DNA from: Chloroflexota bacterium
GTDB lineage: Bacteria; Chloroflexota; Anaerolineae; B4-G1; SLSP01
Reading direction: 5' to 3'
Length of the DNA stretch: 11,336 nt
Assembly: GCA_009908585.1 (NCBI GenBank)
Contig: JAAAOZ010000425.1
Coordinates: 1-11,336, forward strand
The translations under genes and the position numbers were made by a program. Below are positions 1 through 5,979 of the stretch, piece after piece. Each line of letters begins with the position of its first letter. The stretch's first letter is position 1. A model generated the notes under the pieces. It was given only the letters and a program-made list of their open reading frames with translations, was not told where the DNA came from and searched no databases.

Positions 1-1011
1 TTGGAACTCCAGCGCGGCGTTCTTCTCCAGCGCGCTGGTCTCCGGCCCCACCCACACGGTGAAGGGGAAATCGAACCATGTCACATATTGGGGATAATAA
101 ATGGAGAGTGGGTCATCCCAGCGGGTGAGGATGCCCTGCATATTCTGGAGGAGATCGCTTTCCAGCAACTGCCCGCCATCGCCGACGCTGTAGCCGAAGA
201 GCGCGAAATCCTCGGCGGTGTAGGCGCTGGCGCTGCTGAAGTCCGTAACCGCGCCCATTAGCTCCTCCAACCAGGCCTGGAACTCGGGGTTGGTCAAGTC
301 TTCGACGCCGGCAGCGATCATCGCGGCCAACCCGCCAGCATTTTTATTGGGATTGGGCACCACCAGCTTGAAGTAGCCCCATTCCGCCTCTCCACCCAAC
401 TCCGGCCAACCGCCTTTGGCGACGGCCGCATCGTGGATGGAGGCCCAACTGATCTCATCGAAGGTGGATTCGAGCGCCTGCGCGCGGCTCTCGTAAATGC
501 CCCAGGTGAAGAGGCTGATGGCGATGGGCCGCGCGCGGTATTCCCCATCGGTGAGGAAGACATCGCGCCCCAGACGTTCTTTATACGAGGCATTGGCTAA
601 CTCCACCAGGTAGCGACTGTCTGGAATCCAGACGGTGGGGAAATCCTCCAGCCCCGCTTCTTGCGCCTCCGTCAGGCCCTCCGGCGGGATGTCCGTCTCC
701 AGCGCGCCGAATTCGTTGCGATCCCACTGCCCCAGAGCGGTAAGGCCATCCATCGCGATGACCTCGACCGCGATGGGCACGCCCTCGATTTGGGGCGAGC
801 TGGCGTTGAATTGGGCGGCGGATTCGCTCACCCACCGCTCCACCGGCAGCGCCGTCAACACCCGCACGGTGATCGCTTCGGGTCGATCTAAGGTGAACTC
901 CGTATCACCTGTCGGCTCTTCGCCGCCGACGAGGTTCGCCACCACCGCGACCCCAATAATCAAAAAGACAACGGCTAAAATTCCCACAAAAATCCATCGC
1001 GTACGGTTCAT
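1..1011 (-). CDS. Membrane-anchored substrate-binding protein (3' part missing)
   Basis: Read from ATG at 1011 towards base 1, the minus strand stays open for 337 codons and leaves the window without a stop, so the C-terminal part is missing. The product begins MNRTRWIFVGILAVVFLIIG: a short basic stretch, then one hydrophobic segment (residues about 7-27) that acts as an uncleaved anchor or signal peptide. A soluble extracytoplasmic region follows. From about residue 46 (AITVRVLTALPVERWV) it reads like a type 2 periplasmic solute-binding fold, with stretches such as FPTVWIPDSRYLVELAN and GGLAAMIAAGVEDL. In Gram-positives and Chloroflexota this domain is often followed by a von Willebrand A domain; that part would lie outside the window, so this is inference. 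A GGAGGGG ribosome site lies at 1024-1030, a rather long 12 bases before the ATG. The ligand cannot be told. The gene shares strand with the PspA-like gene upstream. Confidence 0.75.
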   Translation of the reverse strand, partial: MNRTRWIFVGILAVVFLIIGVAVVANLVGGEEPTGDTEFTLDRPEAITVRVLTALPVERWVSESAAQFNASSPQIEGVPIAVEVIAMDGLTALGQWDRNEFGALETDIPPEGLTEAQEAGLEDFPTVWIPDSRYLVELANASYKERLGRDVFLTDGEYRARPIAISLFTWGIYESRAQALESTFDEISWASIHDAAVAKGGWPELGGEAEWGYFKLVVPNPNKNAGGLAAMIAAGVEDLTNPEFQAWLEELMGAVTDFSSASAYTAEDFALFGYSVGDGGQLLESDLLQNMQGILTRWDDPLSIYYPQYVTWFDFPFTVWVGPETSALEKNAALEFQ

Positions 1012-1053
1012 GCTGTGCTTATGCCCCTCCTCCAATGCAACGAATGCGGCTCA

Positions 1054-1170
1054 GTCGGGTGGTCAAATGGTCTCTTAGTCGGATAGTCTCTTGGTCAAGT
1101 AGTCATATAGTTTTTTAGTCGAATAGTCTGGTGTCTTGTTGTCTGATTACCAGACTATCCGACCTACTAT
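1054..1170. repeat. Degenerate octanucleotide tandem array with inverted end units
   Basis: GTC recurs every 8 bases at 1054, 1062, 1070, 1078, 1086, 1094, 1102, (GTT at 1110), 1118 and 1126. After a one-base phase slip it continues at 1133 and 1141. All twelve units fit GTC-NNN-T, and the first nine end in A or G, giving GTCNNNTR. From 1149 the same units appear in the opposite orientation: 1152-1162 is the exact reverse complement of 1079-1089 (11 bases), and 1149-1158 of 1123-1132 (10 bases). The tract can therefore fold into competing hairpins. It lies between the PspA-like gene and the substrate-binding protein gene and overlaps neither. Its function is unknown. It is far too short-period for CRISPR. 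Confidence 0.8.
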
Positions 1171-1172
1171 TT

Positions 1173-1269
1173 ACCCTTGCGAAGGTTAGGCAAATTTCTT
1201 CAGCAAGCTATACGGCGCTGCAACACTGCGCTTTTAGCTTGGAAGTCATCCTGTAACCTTCGCAAGGGT
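1173..1269. repeat. 97-base element bounded by perfect 16-base inverted repeats
   Basis: The left arm ACCCTTGCGAAGGTTA (1173-1188) is the exact reverse complement of the right arm (1254-1269). The 65 bases between them contain a further inner inverted pair, AAGCTA at 1205-1210 and TAGCTT at 1235-1240. Each arm is itself nearly self-complementary (AACCTT, CGC, then AAGGGT with one mismatch), so it can fold as a mini-hairpin or as one long stem. The right arm ends 9 bases before the stop codon of the PspA-like gene, so on the minus strand the element is the first thing transcribed after that gene. It could act as an mRNA end or processing structure, or be a MITE-like repeat. I see no T-run and no clear target-site duplication. 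Confidence 0.75.
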
Positions 1270-1278
1270 TGCTTGACG

Positions 1279-1959
1279 CTATTCGTCCAGGCCCAGACGC
1301 TTCCGACGCTCGGCCAACTTCGCGTCGATGGCGCTGGTCTCCAGCACATCATCAATCTGTGATTCCAGGCTGGTCGCGCGCATCTCGGCGGCGACGGATG
1401 CCTTATCCAAGCGTGAGCGGACGCTTTCCGCAATGCGGTTGATGTCGGAATCGCCCTCGCCCATCAGATCATCCAGGCCCTTCATCGCCTTGAGCGAGAT
1501 CTCTTTGCTCTTGGCCAACTCCAACATCGCTTGGACTTCTTCGCGCTGCCCCTTCATCGTCTCCAGCCGCGCTTCCAGCTTGACCTTGGAATCGAGCAGC
1601 TTCTTGTACTCGTTGGCCTGGCGCTCGGCCTGCTCCTGATAGGTCGTGATCAGCCGCTCGGTGCTGTTCAATCGGCTCTGCGCCGCGACGGCGGCGGAGT
1701 CATTGCCCTCCATCAAGAACGCATCGATGGCGCGATCTAGCTCCTCTTGCTTCTGCTCCAGATCATTGATCTTCCGTTTGAGCGCCCGCACCTCACCGCC
1801 CACGGTCGCGGCGGCATCCTCCAGATCCTCCAGGTGGTCTTCCACCTCTCGAATGTACTGATCGATCACGGCGATGTTGTTGCTCTGCAACGCCCTATCC
1901 ACCAGTGAGTGAAGATTGGCCGAGATCAACGTAGAAACCTTTTCCAATAGTGACGCCAT
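1279..1959 (-). CDS. pspA: PspA/IM30 (Vipp1)-family membrane-stress protein
   Basis: The product is 226 residues, close to the usual PspA length. It consists almost wholly of long charged helices: an N-terminal amphipathic segment (MASLLEKVSTLISANLHSLV), then coiled coil from about residue 25 to 185 (for example VGGEVRALKRKINDLEQKQEELDRA, split here only by numbering), then a short helical tail ending RRKRLGLDE. Family members coat the inner face of the cytoplasmic membrane and form ESCRT-III-like assemblies that limit proton leakage. The usual early motif with DP is replaced by ALQSNNIAVIDQYI, so this is a divergent member, perhaps nearer the YjfJ type. The ATG at 1959 has a strong GAGGAGG site 9 bases upstream. 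No PspBC or PspF homologue is visible. Its neighbour downstream on the same strand is a membrane-anchored substrate-binding protein, suggesting an envelope-stress role. The stop is TAG at 1279-1281. Confidence 0.85.
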   Translation of the reverse strand: MASLLEKVSTLISANLHSLVDRALQSNNIAVIDQYIREVEDHLEDLEDAAATVGGEVRALKRKINDLEQKQEELDRAIDAFLMEGNDSAAVAAQSRLNSTERLITTYQEQAERQANEYKKLLDSKVKLEARLETMKGQREEVQAMLELAKSKEISLKAMKGLDDLMGEGDSDINRIAESVRSRLDKASVAAEMRATSLESQIDDVLETSAIDAKLAERRKRLGLDE

Positions 1960-2291
1960 TTTCTGTTACCTCCTCAGGCAAACATATAACTTTAACAACT
2001 TAGAGATGTGAGATCAAGATGTGGAAAGGTCAAAGGGAGATATCGAGGTTATGACCGACCCTCCATCACCTTGTACTTTAACCTACGATCTTCCCCTCGT
2101 GCAGGTTGCATCAGTAACATTCAAGTTGAAGATGCATCGACGTCATTGCCCGCGCCTGCCGAGAACTGCGCGAGCATATTGCGAGGAAATCAGTTTCAGT
2201 ATAACACGGGGAGCACCGCAGGTCAAATAGTTTACAGATAATTTTGAGCGACCATCGATATATTTATAGCAATTTTACCCCCATTTCGTAC
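1960..2291. other. Gene-free stretch between pspA and the tRNA
   Basis: These roughly 330 bases separate the minus-strand PspA-like gene from the plus-strand tRNA promoter. The segment next to 1959 must hold the pspA promoter and leader. On the minus strand I see AT-rich candidates around 1981-2017 (TTGATC at 2017-2012, TTATAT near 1988) but no pair with good spacing. Two overlapping small open frames on the plus strand (about 2008-2241) have no ribosome site, compositionally random products and no recognisable motif, so I do not call a gene. Bases 2231-2290 are AT-rich without a clear second promoter. Confidence 0.5.
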
Positions 2292-2319
2292 TTGCCAACT
2301 TCGGCGTTCCGAGTATAAT
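2292..2319 (+). promoter_or_regulatory. Sigma-70-type promoter of the tRNA gene
   Basis: TTGCCA at 2292-2297 (four of six bases match TTGACA) and a perfect TATAAT at 2314-2319 are separated by 16 bases. The -10 box ends 14 bases before the first base of the mature tRNA, leaving a short 5' leader for RNase P to remove. This is the clearest promoter in the window, and probably also the only nearby one able to serve the ResB-like gene and udk by read-through. Confidence 0.8.
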
Positions 2320-2333
2320 ATCCACCAGGTTAA

Positions 2334-2406
2334 GCCACCCTAGCTCAGTTGGTAGAGCAGTCGCTTCGTAAGTGACGGGTCGTCGGTTCGAGTCCGACGG
2401 GTGGCT
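2334..2406 (+). tRNA. tRNA-Thr (anticodon CGU)
   Basis: A complete cloverleaf is visible. The acceptor stem is GCCACCC (2334-2340) paired with GGGTGGC (2399-2405), with discriminator T at 2406. The D stem is GCTC/GAGC (2343-2346, 2355-2358) with loop AGTTGGTA. The anticodon stem is GTCGC/GTGAC (one G-U pair) around loop TTCGTAA at 2365-2371, giving anticodon CGT, which reads ACG (Thr). The T stem is GTCGG/CCGAC with loop TTCGAGT at 2387-2393. No CCA is encoded. No integration scar or duplicated 3' end is visible in the window. Confidence 0.95.
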
Positions 2407-2413
2407 CACACAT

Positions 2414-2437
2414 AGGCCCCAATTTGGGGCCTTTTTT
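2414..2437 (+). terminator. Intrinsic terminator after tRNA-Thr
   Basis: AGGCCCC (2414-2420) pairs with GGGGCCT (2426-2432) around a five-base AATTT loop, and the hairpin runs directly into TTTTTT (2432-2437). It begins 8 bases after the tRNA and ends only 10 bases before the ATG of the next gene, so it may also meter transcription into that gene. Confidence 0.9.
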
Positions 2438-2447
2438 GTAGGGAACT

Positions 2448-3515
2448 ATGCAACGATCAATGACAACACAACGGCAGTATGCGCTTGGGAGGATATGGGC
2501 CTGGCTGAGTGAAGATCGACGCTTCTTGGAGATTTTCACGGCCTTGGCGATCCTCCAACTACTCATCCTCCTCTTGCCGCAAGCCCCCGTTTCCCCCGCC
2601 GACGATCTCATCTATACCCGCTGGCTGGCGGAACAACGCCTCTCCCTGGGCCACTGGACGAATCTTTTGGCGACGCTGCAACTTCTCTCCCTGCGCTCCT
2701 CGCTCTGGATGCGCGGCACGTTGGCCTTGCTCGCCTTGGTGTCAGCGGCCCATGGGGACGCCTTAGGCAAAGCGTGGGCCGAGATGGCATCTCGCGTTCG
2801 AGTGCGACGCTTCTTGCCCTTGGCCAGCGGTGTATTATTCCTGCTCGGCTGGGGGATGCACACGCTCTGGGGCTGGACGGAGCCAAATCTCACGGCCTGG
2901 TCGGCTTCCCCCCTTGAAATACCCCAGCGGGAGATCACGCTCTCGCCACCGCACAATGCCTTCGCGCTCTGGCACGGCGTCTACGGCCTCTATTTGATCC
3001 CAGAAGGGCGCGGCATGGGCGTCGAGGTAGCAGCTGAAGCGGAGGGCGCTCCGTTGGAACTCCTCCCCTCGCATCGTGAGGATCCACAGCAGCAGCTTTC
3101 GCTCGTGCTGACCACGGCCGCCCCGGATGCCTACTTCGCGCTACCCGAGGCGGAGTATGTCTTTCGATTGAGCTATCTCGTCGAATCCCCTGCTCTACAA
3201 GTTCAAGCCTATCGCAGCGCCAGCGGGGAACTGCTCACCGAGGCAATCTTAGGCGACGATGGCACACTATCGATTGACGATAAGGAGGACGAGGTCCAAC
3301 TCCGTTTCAGGATATTCGATATTCCACAATTCGACGCGGTGTATAATCCCGGCGCGCCCTTCGAGGTGGTGGGGTTGGGGTTATTGGGGATCGGGAGCTT
3401 GCTTCAGCAGCTACGCCCCTTGCCCACAAGGGAGAACACATCGGAAGAGAGCGAGCCATCCCCAGAAGAAAACGAGGCAGAACGGACTACGGAAGAAGTG
3501 ACAGCGGACACATAA
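2448..3515 (+). CDS. ResB-like multi-spanning membrane protein
   Basis: The 355-residue product has hydrophobic segments at about 27-45 (FLEIFTALAILQLLILLLPQ), 85-102 (SLWMRGTLALLALVSAA), 121-143 (RFLPLASGVLFLLGWGMHTLW) and 303-321 (FEVVGLGLLGIGSLLQQL). Between the last two lies an extracytoplasmic domain of about 160 residues, and the end is a very acidic tail (about 328-355). The topology and the LLPQAPVSPADDLIYTRWLAE stretch after the first segment resemble ResB/Ccs1, the partner of CcsA in system II cytochrome c maturation. However, the protein is shorter than typical ResB, and no CcsA or thioredoxin-like gene is nearby, so a role in haem delivery is unproven. The ATG at 2448 follows AGGGA at 2440-2444; a second in-frame ATG is at 2460. 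The gene lies 22 bases upstream of udk and is probably co-transcribed with it. Confidence 0.6.
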   Translation: MQRSMTTQRQYALGRIWAWLSEDRRFLEIFTALAILQLLILLLPQAPVSPADDLIYTRWLAEQRLSLGHWTNLLATLQLLSLRSSLWMRGTLALLALVSAAHGDALGKAWAEMASRVRVRRFLPLASGVLFLLGWGMHTLWGWTEPNLTAWSASPLEIPQREITLSPPHNAFALWHGVYGLYLIPEGRGMGVEVAAEAEGAPLELLPSHREDPQQQLSLVLTTAAPDAYFALPEAEYVFRLSYLVESPALQVQAYRSASGELLTEAILGDDGTLSIDDKEDEVQLRFRIFDIPQFDAVYNPGAPFEVVGLGLLGIGSLLQQLRPLPTRENTSEESEPSPEENEAERTTEEVTADT

Positions 3516-3537
3516 TCCACACATCCAAGGAGAGCGT

Positions 3538-4185
3538 ATGCAAACCGAGGCAAAGCACTGCATTCTTATCGGCGTAGCGGGCGGCACGGGGTCAGGTAAG
3601 ACCACGGTCGCCCATCGTATTTTGGATCGCGTGGGCACAGAGAACATCGCTTACGTCCCCCATGATGCCTACTACAAAAGCTTGGATCATCTATCGCCAG
3701 AGGAGCGAGAGGTCTACAACTTTGATCATCCCGACGCATTGGAGACCTCGCTGATGGTGGAGCATCTGAAGAAGCTACGGAACTATCAGCCCGTCGACAT
3801 TCCGGTCTACGATTTCAAGACCCACACCCGCACGGGCGAGAAGCTGCGCGTCACCCCGGCGCCCATCATCTTGGTCGAAGGGATCTTGATCTTCGCAGAA
3901 CCAGATTTGCGAAACCTATTCGACGTCAAACTTTTTATAGATACTGCGCCTGACATTCGCCTGATCCGCCGGCTACGGCGCGATGTGCAGGAGCGAGGGC
4001 GCACCTTCGAGTCGGTCATCCAACAGTACCTGCGCACCGTCCGCCCGATGCATTTGGAGTTCGCGGAGCCGAGCAAACGCTACGCCGACGTGATTATCCC
4101 AGAGGGCGGCTACAACGAGGTCGCGATGGAGATGGTCGCGGCGCGCATCCGTGGCCTGCTGGCAGAGCGCGCGCCTTCTTCATAG
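3538..4185 (+). CDS. udk: Uridine kinase
   Basis: The enzyme phosphorylates uridine and cytidine to UMP and CMP with ATP or GTP (pyrimidine salvage, cytosol; EC 2.7.1.48). The 215-residue product has the normal length and all family landmarks. These are the P-loop GGTGSGKT at residues 15-22, the HDAYYKSL substrate loop at about 42-49 and YNFDHPDAL at about 60-68. PVYDFKTHTRTGE at about 89-101 and the Walker B-like ILVEGILIF at about 111-119 follow. Last come the lid arginines in IRRLRRDVQERGR (about 143-155) and KRYADVIIPEGGYNEVA near the end. The ATG at 3538 is preceded by AAGGAGAG at about 3526-3533. UMP made here can feed UTP and thus UDP-sugars used by the downstream glycan genes, but that link is only inference. 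Confidence 0.95.
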   Translation: MQTEAKHCILIGVAGGTGSGKTTVAHRILDRVGTENIAYVPHDAYYKSLDHLSPEEREVYNFDHPDALETSLMVEHLKKLRNYQPVDIPVYDFKTHTRTGEKLRVTPAPIILVEGILIFAEPDLRNLFDVKLFIDTAPDIRLIRRLRRDVQERGRTFESVIQQYLRTVRPMHLEFAEPSKRYADVIIPEGGYNEVAMEMVAARIRGLLAERAPSS

Positions 4186-4203
4186 CTCTTTTCACCCCCT
4201 GTC

Positions 4204-4231
4204 TTTTCGCACTATCAGAGTGTGGTAGAAT
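4204..4231 (+). promoter_or_regulatory. Predicted extended -10 promoter of the glycan operon
   Basis: TAGAAT at 4226-4231 carries the extended -10 signature TGG directly before it (4223-4225). A weak -35 (TTTTCG, 4204-4209) sits 16 bases upstream. It lies in the 103-base gap after udk and about 57 bases before the acetyltransferase ATG, a sensible place for an operon start. An inverted repeat overlaps the -10 box (see the next entry). Confidence 0.5.
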
Positions 4232-4249
4232 GGATGTGTTAGTCTACCA
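4223..4249. promoter_or_regulatory. Operator-like inverted repeat over the -10 box
   Basis: TGGTAGA (4223-4229) is the exact reverse complement of TCTACCA (4243-4249), with 13 bases between and 20 bases from arm centre to arm centre, about two helical turns. The left arm is part of the extended -10 element and the right arm would lie just past the expected transcription start. This is the geometry of a repressor site. The left arm would probably not be transcribed, which argues against an RNA hairpin. The regulator is unknown. Confidence 0.4.
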
Positions 4250-4288
4250 TCATCCTTCAAGCTCTGGTTGCATCCTTAAGGAGATAGA

Positions 4289-4900
4289 ATGAGGGAAAAT
4301 GTGAGAATTCACCCCACCGCCGATGTTTCTGACGAGGCAAAGATCGGCGCCGGGACGATGATTTGGCACCAATGCCAAGTGCGCGAGCGCGCGCAGATCG
4401 GCGAGCACTGCGTCTTGGCGAAGGGCGTCTACGTGGATTTCGAGGTTCACCTTGGCAACAACGTCAAGGTGCAGAATTACGTCTCGATTTATCACGGCGT
4501 CACCATCGAAGACGGCGTCTTTATCGGCCCCCACGTCTGCTTCACCAACGACAACCTCCCCCGCGCGATCAACGCCGACGGCTCGCTCAAATCCGCCGAC
4601 GATTGGGTGCTGGGCCGTATCCGGGTCAAGCGCGGCGCAGCGTTAGGCGCCAATTCGACCATCCTGCCCAAAGTCGAGATCGGCGAATGGGCCTTGGTCG
4701 GCTCCGGGTCGGTGGTCACCAAGGATGTGCCGGATCACGGCCTGGTGGTCGGGAATCCGGCGCGACTCATTGGCTTTGTCTGTCCCTGCGGCCATCGCCT
4801 CGTCGCCGGCGAGATCGAAGGCGAGATGATGGCGGCGCGCTGCCCAGAGTGCGACACAGTCACCCACATTCCATTAACCCTGTGGAGGAAAGCTCAATGA
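4289..4900 (+). CDS. wbpD: UDP-diamino-sugar N-acetyltransferase (WbpD/WlbB type)
   Basis: The 203-residue product is a left-handed beta-helix (hexapeptide repeat) acyltransferase. Repeats run from about residue 6 (VRIHPTADVSDEAKIGAGTM) to about 145 (IGEWALVGSGSVVTKDVPDHGLVVGNPARLIG, read in two parts). WbpD/WlbB enzymes acetylate the 3-amino group of UDP-2-acetamido-3-amino sugars with acetyl-CoA. The FTNDNLPRA insert at about 85-93 and the GNPARLIGFV exit are typical of this subgroup. A small tail with CPCGH (165-169) and CPEC (185-188) can bind zinc like a ribbon. The start is ATG at 4289 with AAGGAG five bases upstream (4278-4283). The stop overlaps the aminotransferase start (ATGA at 4897-4900), so the two are translationally coupled. 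The exact acceptor (UDP-GlcNAc3N or its uronic acid) cannot be told from the sequence. Confidence 0.85.
   Translation: MRENVRIHPTADVSDEAKIGAGTMIWHQCQVRERAQIGEHCVLAKGVYVDFEVHLGNNVKVQNYVSIYHGVTIEDGVFIGPHVCFTNDNLPRAINADGSLKSADDWVLGRIRVKRGAALGANSTILPKVEIGEWALVGSGSVVTKDVPDHGLVVGNPARLIGFVCPCGHRLVAGEIEGEMMAARCPECDTVTHIPLTLWRKAQ
4884..4900 (+). promoter_or_regulatory. GGAGG and ATGA overlap fixing the aminotransferase start
   Basis: GGAGG at 4884-4888 lies 8 bases before ATG 4897. The A of that ATG begins the four-base overlap ATGA with the acetyltransferase stop. The family-typical N-terminus MISIAKPLIGDEE starts here. The same frame is open further upstream to 4363, but only as a shadow of the acetyltransferase gene. 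Confidence 0.85.
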
Positions 4901-5973
4901 TTTCAATTGCAAAGCCCTTAATTGGTGATGAAGAGAAGCAAGCGGTTTTGGAGGTCTTAGACTCCGGTATGTTAGCGCAAGGCCCGCGCGTCAAGGCCTT
5001 TGAGGAGGCCTTCGCCGAGATGTGCGGCGTCGAGCACGCGGTCGCGACGAGCAGCGGGACGACGGCCCTGCACATCGCGCTGCTGGCCAACGGCATCGGC
5101 CCCGGCCACGAGGTCATCACCACGCCCTTCACCTTCATTTCGACGGCCAACAGCGTGCTCTTCACCGGCGCGAAGCCCGTCTTCGTCGACATCGATCCGG
5201 TGACCTTCAACATCGATCCCGCCCAGATCGAGGCGGCCATCACGCCGCAGACCAAGGCCATTATGCCGGTGCATCTCTTCGGCTTGGTGGCGGATATGGC
5301 CCCCATCTTGGAGATCGCCGACAAGCACGATTTGGTCATTATCGAGGATGCGTGCCAATCTCACGCGGCGGCATACAAAGGCCAGCGCGCCGGATCGTTC
5401 GGCACGGGGACCTTCTCGCTCTACCCGACGAAGAACATCACCTCGGCGGAGGGCGGCATGATCACGACGGATGACGAGGAGATCGCGACGAATTGCCGCG
5501 TCATCCGCCAACACGGGATGCGCCGGCGCTACTATCACGACGAGTTGGGCTTCAACTTCCGTATGACGGATGTTCATGCCGCCATCGGATTGGCACAATT
5601 GCAGAAGCTCGAGCAGTTCAACGCCGCGCGCATCAAGAACGCTCATTATCTGAGCGAGCATCTGGCGGGCGTCATCACGCCGGTCGCGCCAGAGGGGCGC
5701 ACCCACGTCTTCCATCAATACACCATTCGCGTTCCCGATGGCCGCCGCGACGACCTCATCGATCACCTGCGCAAAAACGACATCGGCTGCGGCGTCTACT
5801 ACCCCGTCCCGATCCACAAGCAGACCTTCTACACCAAGGAATTAGGCTACGATGTGTCCCTCCCCGATGCTGAGAAGGCCTGCGAGGAAGTCATCTCCCT
5901 GCCCGTGCATCCCGCGCTGTCGCAGGATGATTTGGACAAGATCATCGAGACGGTGAATGGCTTTATGGGGTAA
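4897..5973 (+). CDS. wbpE: Sugar-nucleotide 3-aminotransferase (DegT/DnrJ/EryC1/StrS, WbpE type)
   Basis: The 358-residue product is a PLP-dependent transaminase of normal family length. It contains the cofactor-binding SSGTTALHIALLANG at about 52-66, TTPFTFISTANSV at about 75-87, and EDACQSHAA with the PLP-ring aspartate D151. The Schiff-base lysine is K179 in FSLYPTKNITSAEGG. GFNFRMTDVHAAIG and the C-terminal YYPVPIHKQTFY and ISLPVHPALSQDD complete the family pattern. WbpE/WlbC enzymes move an amino group from glutamate to the 3-keto sugar made by the dehydrogenase, giving the substrate of the acetyltransferase encoded just upstream. GnnB, which acts on 3-keto-UDP-GlcNAc, is a close alternative. 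The gene is clearly GC-rich: by hand count 44 of 60 bases at 5041-5100 are G or C. It ends 6 bases before the next start. Confidence 0.9.
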   Translation: MISIAKPLIGDEEKQAVLEVLDSGMLAQGPRVKAFEEAFAEMCGVEHAVATSSGTTALHIALLANGIGPGHEVITTPFTFISTANSVLFTGAKPVFVDIDPVTFNIDPAQIEAAITPQTKAIMPVHLFGLVADMAPILEIADKHDLVIIEDACQSHAAAYKGQRAGSFGTGTFSLYPTKNITSAEGGMITTDDEEIATNCRVIRQHGMRRRYYHDELGFNFRMTDVHAAIGLAQLQKLEQFNAARIKNAHYLSEHLAGVITPVAPEGRTHVFHQYTIRVPDGRRDDLIDHLRKNDIGCGVYYPVPIHKQTFYTKELGYDVSLPDAEKACEEVISLPVHPALSQDDLDKIIETVNGFMG

Positions 5974-5979
5974 GAGGCA

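Noticed and set aside
635..1078. Plus-strand open frame over the left-edge gene
   Set aside because: Antisense to the substrate-binding protein, whose reading frame, membrane anchor and ribosome site are convincing; the plus-strand product is low-complexity.
1054..1170. CRISPR-like array
   Set aside because: The repeat period is 8 bases with no spacers of useful length, and no cas gene is present.
1173..1269. Insertion sequence or MITE with target-site duplication
   Set aside because: No transposase and no matching short direct repeats at the two ends; kept only as an inverted-repeat element of unknown origin.
2008..2241. Small plus-strand open frame before the tRNA
   Set aside because: No ribosome site and no motif; two overlapping frames are equally open, so it is probably chance.
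2334..2406. tRNA as an integration site for a mobile island
   Set aside because: No integrase gene and no second copy of the tRNA 3' end anywhere in the window.
4363..4896. Upstream in-frame extension of the aminotransferase reading frame
   Set aside because: It is the shadow frame of the acetyltransferase, rich in Arg and Pro with no family similarity; the real start is ATG 4897 with GGAGG and the ATGA overlap.
4972..5817. Long open frame on the minus strand (281 codons)
   Set aside because: Fully antisense to the aminotransferase with all its motifs; a by-product of high G+C at third codon positions, with no recognisable motif of its own.
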